A DNA stretch of 10,182 nucleotides from Arcobacter sp. (GTDB lineage Bacteria; Campylobacterota; Campylobacteria; Campylobacterales; Arcobacteraceae): assembly GCA_016744485.1 (NCBI GenBank), contig JADGEG010000062.1, forward strand, positions 1 through 10,182, given 5' to 3'. Within the stretch, counting starts at the first letter, position 1. Each line of letters opens with the position of its first letter. A program made the position numbers and the translations under genes. Positions 5,188-10,182 of this stretch are shown piece by piece. The notes under the pieces were generated by a model that was not told the origin of the DNA, ran no database searches, and saw only the letters and a list, made by a program, of their open reading frames with translations.

Positions 5188-5559
5188 TTATTTATTTTCC
5201 AAATTATCATATTCTTCATTTGTAAATATTCTTGAAACTGTAATAAACTGATAACCTAAGTCTATCTCAAGTGAGAAAGAGTTACCAAATGCAGAACTTT
5301 CTTTTTTAACATCAATAGTTATATGAGAGTGTTTAAAGTATTCGAATTGATCTTTATCTATAAAAAAATCAACTCCACATATAATACCTAGCTTTACATT
5401 TCTTGAAGGTACATGAAAATCAGACTTTTCATAACACATAGGTGCAGTTCCATCACAACAACCACCACTTTGATTAAATACCAAATCACCATGTTCTTTT
5501 TTAAGCTCTTCTATAACTTTAGAAGCTTCAACACTTACAGATACTCTTTTTGTAAACAT
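5188..5559 (-). CDS. DUF779 family protein
   Basis: This 123-residue protein matches DUF779 along its whole length. The hallmark is the Cys-rich motif QSGGCCDGTAPMCY (30-43), followed by LGIICGVDFFIDKDQFEYFKHSHITIDV and a C-terminal FSLEIDLGYQFITVSRIF. The family is almost always encoded next to AldB/ExaC-type aldehyde dehydrogenases, as here. Its biochemical role is unsettled; the cysteines suggest metal or redox chemistry. It follows the dehydrogenase gene by about 72 nt on the same strand, with AAAAGG upstream of the ATG. Its 3' end is 19 nt from the convergent intI stop with no obvious terminator between them, so this is where the integron meets resident chromosome. Confidence 0.88.
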   Translation of the reverse strand: MFTKRVSVSVEASKVIEELKKEHGDLVFNQSGGCCDGTAPMCYEKSDFHVPSRNVKLGIICGVDFFIDKDQFEYFKHSHITIDVKKESSAFGNSFSLEIDLGYQFITVSRIFTNEEYDNLENK

Positions 5560-5582
5560 TCTTTAGCCTTTTATGTTTAAAA

Positions 5583-5607
5583 TATACAGAAGAAAAACTT
5601 CTATATA
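5583..5607 (-). other. small hairpin between aldehyde dehydrogenase and DUF779 genes
   Basis: AGAAG (5588-5592) and CTTCT (5598-5602) form a stem around a five-base loop, extended by partly matching ATATA flanks. It lies in the 72-nt intergenic gap of the pair. It lacks a strong GC stem, so it is more likely an RNA-stability or attenuation element than a full terminator. Confidence 0.3.
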
Positions 5608-5631
5608 TTTATTATAATCTTGAAATTAATC

Positions 5632-7128
5632 TTAGAAAAACCCTAAAGCATCTTTACTATAAGAAGTTAAGATATTTTTAGTATGTCTATAGGCATTTAA
5701 CATCATCATATGAGTTTCTCTTCCTATTCCTGATTTTTTATATCCACCAAATGAAGCATGTGAAGGATATAAATGATAACAATTAACCCATACACGACCA
5801 GCTTCAATACCTCTACTAAATTTATGTAATTGATGTGCATCTCTTGACCAGATACCAGCACCTAAACCATAGATTGTATCATTTGCAATTTCTAAGGCTT
5901 CATTCTCATCTTTAAAGGTTGTAACTGCAAGAACTGGACCAAAAATCTCTTCTTGGAAGATTCTCATTTTATTGTGACCTTTAAAAACTGTAGGTTTAAT
6001 ATAATTACCATTTGGATGAGTTTTACTATTATAAGCTTCTCCACCTATTAAACACTGTGCTCCTTCTTCTTTAGCAATTTTGATATAAGAAAGAATTTTT
6101 TCTTGTTGAGAAACTGAACATTGAGCTCCCATTTTACTAGTAGGATCAAGTGGATCTTCCATAGTAATTGCTTCAATTCTCTCTAAACATCTTTTCATAA
6201 ATGGCTCATAAATTGACTCTTGAATTAATGCTCTTGATGGACAAGTACAAACTTCACCAGAATTAAATGCAAACAATACTAAACCTTCAATTGCTTTATC
6301 AAAGAATTCATCATCTTTATCCATAATAGATTCCATAAAGATATTAGGTGATTTTCCACCAAGTTCTAATGTCGAAGGAATTATATTTTCAGTTGCATAT
6401 TGCATAATTAACTGTCCAGTTGTAGTTTCACCTGTAAAACCAACTTTTTTAACATCAGGATGAGTAGATAAATATTTACCAATTTTTCCACCAGCTCCAT
6501 TAATAATATTTACAGTACCTTTAGGTAGAACATCAGCAATTGTTTCCATCATAAGTAATATTGACATAGGAGTTGCAGAAGCTGGTTTTAAAACGACACA
6601 ATTTCCAGCAGCTAATGCAGGTGCTATTTTCCAAGCTGCCATTAATAATGGGAAATTCCAAGGAATGATCTGAGCAACTACACCTAAGGGCTCATATACT
6701 TCTTGTGATATAGTATTTTCATCCAAATCAGAAACTTGACCACTTTCACCACGAATAACTGATGCAAAATATCTAAAATGATCAACAACCAAAGGTACAT
6801 CAGCTGCTAGTGTTTCTCTTATAGCTTTACCATTATCTAATGTTTCAGCAAGAGCTAAAGCTTCCAAGTTACCTTCAATCGCATCTGCAATTTTGTTAAG
6901 CATAGTTGATCTTTCAATTACACTAGTGTGCTTAAAAGACTCAAAAGCTGTTTTTGCAGCCTTTACTGCATCTTCAACATCATCTTCATTTGATCGTGGA
7001 ATTTTTGTAAGAATTTCACCATCAACTGGTGAAACATTATCAAAATATGTTAAACTTCTAGGACTTACCCATTCCCCACCTATAAAGTTTTCGTATTGTG
7101 CCTTGTATTGTGGTTTTGTATATGCCAT
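5632..7128 (-). CDS. NAD(P)+-dependent aldehyde dehydrogenase, AldB/ExaC type
   Basis: This 498-residue enzyme oxidises aldehydes to acids, probably acetaldehyde or similar. Visible landmarks are the catalytic Asn in IIPWNFP (Asn158), the cofactor loop GFTGET (230-235), the general base Glu255 in LELGGKSPNIF, the nucleophile Cys294 in NSGEVCTCPSR and the EEIFGPVLAV motif. Length and N-terminus (FIGGEWVSP) agree with AldB/ExaC/AcoD enzymes, as does the adjacent DUF779 gene. AAGGAT precedes the ATG. The promoter region holds a GG-N10-GC element of sigma-54 type; several AldB/AcoD-type genes in other bacteria use sigma-54, but no activator gene is in the window. The gene is intact. The exact substrate cannot be read from the sequence. 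Confidence 0.92.
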   Translation of the reverse strand: MAYTKPQYKAQYENFIGGEWVSPRSLTYFDNVSPVDGEILTKIPRSNEDDVEDAVKAAKTAFESFKHTSVIERSTMLNKIADAIEGNLEALALAETLDNGKAIRETLAADVPLVVDHFRYFASVIRGESGQVSDLDENTISQEVYEPLGVVAQIIPWNFPLLMAAWKIAPALAAGNCVVLKPASATPMSILLMMETIADVLPKGTVNIINGAGGKIGKYLSTHPDVKKVGFTGETTTGQLIMQYATENIIPSTLELGGKSPNIFMESIMDKDDEFFDKAIEGLVLFAFNSGEVCTCPSRALIQESIYEPFMKRCLERIEAITMEDPLDPTSKMGAQCSVSQQEKILSYIKIAKEEGAQCLIGGEAYNSKTHPNGNYIKPTVFKGHNKMRIFQEEIFGPVLAVTTFKDENEALEIANDTIYGLGAGIWSRDAHQLHKFSRGIEAGRVWVNCYHLYPSHASFGGYKKSGIGRETHMMMLNAYRHTKNILTSYSKDALGFF

Positions 7129-7186
7129 TTTTTATCCTTTTTTTAGTATTATTTTTCTAGATTTAAAATTCTACTATTATTTTATA

Positions 7187-7201
7187 GCCTGAATATAGCC
7201 A
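7187..7201 (-). promoter_or_regulatory. possible sigma-54 promoter of the aldehyde dehydrogenase gene
   Basis: On the minus strand TGGCTATATTCAGGC (7201-7187) has the GG-N10-GC spacing of -24/-12 elements, though it departs from TGGCACG-N4-TTGC elsewhere. An alternative sigma-70-type -10, TATAAA (7186-7181), lies directly next to it. Either would give a leader of roughly 45-60 nt. Confidence 0.3.
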
Positions 7202-7336
7202 TATTTAAAATTAAATCATTTAAATATTTTGAAATGCTAGACTAGTTTTTTAACTTCTTGTAAGTTTTTATACTTTGTGATAAATATAAATATGATAAAT
7301 ATAATTTTCTTAACTTTAATTTTACAAGATATTTGA

Positions 7337-7342
7337 TAGAAT
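7337..7342 (+). promoter_or_regulatory. candidate -10 element for the MBL-fold hydrolase gene
   Basis: TAGAAT, preceded by TTTGA, lies 33 nt before the ATG. No -35 is evident. AT-periodic sequence upstream (7250-7330) is typical of Campylobacterota promoters. Confidence 0.35.
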
Positions 7343-7375
7343 GCTAATAATTATTTTTAAATAGGAAAGAATGAA

Positions 7376-7969
7376 ATGAGTGTTAAAGTACAAGCAATGG
7401 GAGAATATCAAACTAATTGTTATATTATTAATGTAAATAATAAAGATTTTATAATAGATCCAGGAGTAGAATCTAGTTCATGGATTAAACAAAATGTAAA
7501 GAATCCTGTTGCAATATTAAATACTCATGGACATTTTGATCATGTTTGGTCAAATAAACAAATACAAGAATATTTTAATATTAAGCTATATTGTCCAAAA
7601 AATGATGCTTTTATGTTAAAAGATGACATATTTCAAAGAGGTATGCAAACATCAGTTCCTGATGTATTAGTAAAAGAAGATGAAGAATTGACAATAGAAG
7701 GTGTAAAAATAAAATTCCATTTTTTCCCAGGACATACGCCTGGATGTTCTGCTATTGAAATTGAAAATAATTTATTTTCAGGAGATTTTATATTTAAAGG
7801 TTCAATTGGTAGATGTGATTTTCCATATTCCAAACCATCTGATATGAGAAAAAGTTTAGAAAAAGTTTTATCATGGAATAAGGATTGTAAAGTTTTTCCA
7901 GGACATGGTTCTAGTACCACATTAGAAAAAGAAAAAACATCCTTAGAAAACTGGCTAAATTATATTTAA
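7376..7969 (+). CDS. metallo-beta-lactamase-fold hydrolase, glyoxalase II-like
   Basis: This 197-residue protein has the complete two-metal MBL site: THGHFDH (50-56, with His51, His53, Asp55 and His56), His120 in PGHTPGC, Asp137 in FSGDFIF and His177 in PGHGSSTT. The GSIGRCDFP segment after the Asp is typical of the YcbL/glyoxalase-II-like branch, which hydrolyses thioesters such as S-lactoylglutathione or related compounds. It lacks the long C-terminal domain of classical GloB. It is a cytoplasmic enzyme, divergent from the aldehyde dehydrogenase gene. Start choice: AGGAAAG precedes ATG 7376, and a nearby ATG at 7371 is out of frame and closes at once. The substrate is uncertain. Confidence 0.87.
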   Translation: MSVKVQAMGEYQTNCYIINVNNKDFIIDPGVESSSWIKQNVKNPVAILNTHGHFDHVWSNKQIQEYFNIKLYCPKNDAFMLKDDIFQRGMQTSVPDVLVKEDEELTIEGVKIKFHFFPGHTPGCSAIEIENNLFSGDFIFKGSIGRCDFPYSKPSDMRKSLEKVLSWNKDCKVFPGHGSSTTLEKEKTSLENWLNYI

Positions 7970-7988
7970 ATATAAATAAAATTTATGC

Positions 7989-8016
7989 TTCTAGGTATTA
8001 TATTTAATACATAGAA
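7989..8016 (+). terminator. hairpin after the MBL hydrolase gene
   Basis: TTCTAGGTATTA and TAATACATAGAA pair over 12 bp with one mismatch around the loop TATT. It sits 20 nt after the stop codon, where a terminator would be expected. There is no strong U-run after it, so it may act as a weak terminator or 3'-end stabiliser. Confidence 0.42.
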
Positions 8017-8066
8017 CAATAAATTATGAAATAAAGAATATCATATAATTTTTTTAAGGATACAAA

Positions 8067-9038
8067 TTGAAAAATAATATTTTACAACTTATCAAATCAT
8101 CAGCAACAAATGAAAATGACTATAAAGCATTAGAAAATATTTATCAACTTTATGAACAATTACAATATTCTTTTACTATCAAACAAATAGCTGAAGATAT
8201 TTTTGAATGGCTTTCTCGTTTATTTAAGATTAGCAATATGACTTTTTCATTATTTGATATGGAAAAAAATACTAAAGAAATAATATTTGAGAAAGGTGAA
8301 AGTTTCTATTTAGACGATAGTCTATCCTTTTTTTTTATTATTAATACTCATACAAAACTTAATGCAGTTGTATCGTTTTGTGCCTTGTCAAACATACAGT
8401 ATAAAATATTAGAAGATAATAAACTAACAATTGATTCTGCATTTTTTCAAGTATCGCCTATTATTCAAAGTGGTATTATAAAGAAAAATTTTATTGAATC
8501 TTCTTCTTTAGATTCAGTAACAAATGTTTACAATAGAACATACTTAATTAAAAATATTAATAAATATATAAATTTATCTGGAAAAGAATATAAAAATATT
8601 TTTTTCTTAATGTTAGGCATTGATAGATTCAAAGCTATAATAGATGAGTTTGATTATAATGTTGGAGATAAAGTTTTAATTGAACTTGCAAAAATCATAC
8701 ATACAAATATAACAGAACTTGATATGGTTGCAAGATTAATCGGTGATGAATTTTTAATATCAATTATAAATAATGATAATAAAGCAAATGTAATAAAAAT
8801 TGGACAAAATATTATAAGTGACTTTAGTAAAATCAAAATTAAAGTTGATAATAAAAATAATACCTTACAAAAAACAATTTGTATAGGTATTGATACTTAT
8901 AATAGTACTAAGGAATTAAGTATAGATGAGATAATCAAAAATGCGGATATAGCATTAAATGAAGCCAAAAATATGGGTCGTGGAAAATTAGTTCATTATG
9001 ATGAATTAAATAATAAAGATACTGTAGAATTATTTTAA
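8067..9038 (+). CDS. GAF-like / degenerate GGDEF domain signalling protein
   Basis: This 323-residue cytoplasmic protein has an N-terminal part (about 20-150) that resembles a GAF-type sensor. A GGDEF domain follows (about 160-315): DSVTNVYNRTYL, LGIDRFKAIIDEFDYNVGD, the signature RLIGDEF (223-229) and NADIALNEAKNMGRGKLVHY. The first Gly of GG(D/E)EF is Ile225, and the upstream inhibitory RxxD position reads TELD. Cyclic-di-GMP synthase activity may thus be reduced or absent, and the domain may act as a GTP or effector-binding module. Translation most likely starts at TTG 8067, which has AAGGA six bases upstream; the first in-frame ATG is about 58 codons later. It is co-directional with its neighbours, with no membrane segment or signal peptide. 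Confidence 0.82.
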   Translation: MKNNILQLIKSSATNENDYKALENIYQLYEQLQYSFTIKQIAEDIFEWLSRLFKISNMTFSLFDMEKNTKEIIFEKGESFYLDDSLSFFFIINTHTKLNAVVSFCALSNIQYKILEDNKLTIDSAFFQVSPIIQSGIIKKNFIESSSLDSVTNVYNRTYLIKNINKYINLSGKEYKNIFFLMLGIDRFKAIIDEFDYNVGDKVLIELAKIIHTNITELDMVARLIGDEFLISIINNDNKANVIKIGQNIISDFSKIKIKVDNKNNTLQKTICIGIDTYNSTKELSIDEIIKNADIALNEAKNMGRGKLVHYDELNNKDTVELF

Positions 9039-9062
9039 AAAAATATCTTTACTAATATTATT

Positions 9063-10163
9063 ATGATTAAATATGATTATGTCATTATAGGTGCAGGGAT
9101 TGCTGGTTGCTCAATATCATATTTTTTAGAAGGTAATAATGTTTTATTAATAGATAAAAACGATGGTGTTTCCAAAGGTGCAAGTGGAGCAGCTGGAGCA
9201 TTTTTATCACCTCTTTTAGGTAAACATAATAATTTTAAAACTTTAGTCAATAAATCACTTATTTATTCTGTTGATTTTTATAAAAAACATTTTACACAAG
9301 ATATTAAAACAAAAGGCATTATTAGAATTCCAAAGAACAATGACTTTAAAATAAAATTTGAATCATATAAAAATAATAATGACTTTGCATATAAAAATAT
9401 AGAAAATGGATATTTTTTTGATATTGGCTCTCAAGTTTCAGCAGTTCAAATATGTAAAAAGCTATCGCAAAATTGTGATAAAAAATTTAATTATGAAGTT
9501 AAAACTATACGATATATTAATGATAATTGGATATTGAATAATGACATAAATGTAAAAAATTTAATCATTACAAGTGGATCTGATATAGAATTAATAAAAG
9601 AAGATTATTTTGATATTAGAAAAATATGGGGTCAAAAACTAGATATATTAAGTACTTCAAATCTTTTATATAATTATCATAAAGAATGTTCTGTTTCATC
9701 TTCTGTGAAAATACAAAATTCATCTAAATATAAAATTTCAATAGGAGCTAGTCATCATAGAGGAATATACACTCAATTAATGAGAAATGAAGATACTATC
9801 AAACTTTTAAAACTAGCAAATGACATTAAAAAACTAGATGATGTAAAGGTTATGGATATTAAAGTTGGTGCAAGAGCTTCTAGTATAGATTATTTTCCAA
9901 TATATGGAGAAATTATTAATTCTAAAGCTACTTTAGAAAAATACCCTTATTTAATACATGGAACAAAAATAAAAGAAGAAAATTTTATTAGATTTAAAAA
10001 CCTCTATGTTTTAAATGGTTTAGGTGGACGTGGTTTTGTTTTAGCACCATATTTAGCACAAAAATTAGTGAACTTTATACAAAACAATACACCATTAGAC
10101 AAAAACCTTACGGTAAATCGGTTATTCCTAAGGTGGGTAAGAAAAACTAAATATAATGTTTGA
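9063..10163 (+). CDS. FAD-dependent oxidoreductase, MnmC oxidase-domain-like
   Basis: This 366-residue protein opens with a Rossmann dinucleotide motif, VIIGAGIAGCSISYFL (GxGxxG at 10-15), followed by an acidic strand end (LLIDK). Then comes GASGAAGAFLSPLLGKH (39-55) and, near the C-terminus, NGLGGRGFVLAPYLAQKL (from 318). This order matches DAO-family enzymes and in particular the C-terminal oxidase domain of MnmC. In Enterobacteria that domain is fused to a methyltransferase and removes the carboxymethyl group from cmnm5(s2)U34 of tRNA. Here it stands alone, so a tRNA wobble role is an inference; another amino-acid oxidase role is possible. The start is 24 nt after the GGDEF gene with no good ribosome binding site. 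The gene is intact. Confidence 0.75.
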   Translation: MIKYDYVIIGAGIAGCSISYFLEGNNVLLIDKNDGVSKGASGAAGAFLSPLLGKHNNFKTLVNKSLIYSVDFYKKHFTQDIKTKGIIRIPKNNDFKIKFESYKNNNDFAYKNIENGYFFDIGSQVSAVQICKKLSQNCDKKFNYEVKTIRYINDNWILNNDINVKNLIITSGSDIELIKEDYFDIRKIWGQKLDILSTSNLLYNYHKECSVSSSVKIQNSSKYKISIGASHHRGIYTQLMRNEDTIKLLKLANDIKKLDDVKVMDIKVGARASSIDYFPIYGEIINSKATLEKYPYLIHGTKIKEENFIRFKNLYVLNGLGGRGFVLAPYLAQKLVNFIQNNTPLDKNLTVNRLFLRWVRKTKYNV

Positions 10164-10182
10164 TTTCTTGAATACTATATTT

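Noticed and set aside
6893..7192. Plus-strand open frame over the 5' end of the aldehyde dehydrogenase gene
   Set aside because: It is antisense to conserved aldehyde dehydrogenase coding sequence, with no ribosome binding site or recognisable domain.
7633..7920. Minus-strand open frame within the MBL-fold hydrolase gene
   Set aside because: It is a shadow of the metal-binding core on the opposite strand.
8654..8836. Minus-strand 60-codon hydrophobic open frame
   Set aside because: It is antisense to the GGDEF domain; the hydrophobicity arises from AT-rich antisense codons.

Overview
The window is very AT-rich, with short gaps between genes and AAGGA-type ribosome binding sites. Gene content and protein style (DUF779 beside an aldehyde dehydrogenase, a stand-alone MnmC-like oxidoreductase, a GAF/GGDEF protein) suggest a Campylobacterota genome, most likely Arcobacter-like. 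That assignment rests on composition and recognised protein style only; no search was possible.

The main content is a small integron, about 866-5168. A plus-strand tyrosine recombinase (4206-5168) has the IntI-specific insertion and the DPRS...RRHH motif that separate integron integrases from XerC/XerD. Upstream of it lies a putative attI site with a candidate cassette promoter (Pc). Reading away on the minus strand are two gene cassettes, each ending in a long imperfect inverted repeat of attC type. Both cassette boundaries have an independent check: the first bases of each cassette (TTATAGG and TTATCTT, after the G of the recombination core) are exactly complementary to the R'' box at that cassette's own far end (CCTATAAC and AAGATAAC). 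This is what a circular cassette with a folded attC requires.

Cassette 1 (3951-3206, about 746 bp) carries one gene of the RibD C-terminal / dihydrofolate-reductase-like family. Cassette 2 (3205 to about 866, about 2.3 kb) is unusually large. It carries a tightly coupled minus-strand operon: an 18-residue lipoprotein-signal-like peptide, a CD-NTase (SMODS) nucleotidyltransferase, a two-TM SLATT protein, a HEPN (HepT-like) ribonuclease toxin and a MntA-like nucleotidyltransferase antitoxin. Gene junctions are -4 to +1 nt. The first two large genes look like a minimal CBASS-type anti-phage pair and the last two like a HEPN/MNT toxin-antitoxin. The cassette is therefore best read as a mobile defence unit in which the TA pair may guard or stabilise the abortive-infection pair.

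The distal end of the array is damaged. The second attC has lost its R' GTT core and runs directly into a start-less remnant of a phosphatase-like gene (443-865). This is followed by a transglutaminase-like gene (96-446) cut off before its catalytic Asp, next to an insertion-sequence-like end at the left edge.

Right of the integrase the window looks like ordinary chromosome. DUF779 and an AldB/ExaC-type aldehyde dehydrogenase form a minus-strand pair. Divergent from them are a glyoxalase-II-like metallo-beta-lactamase-fold hydrolase, a GAF/GGDEF protein with a degenerate signature and a TTG start, and an FAD-dependent oxidoreductase resembling the MnmC oxidase domain.
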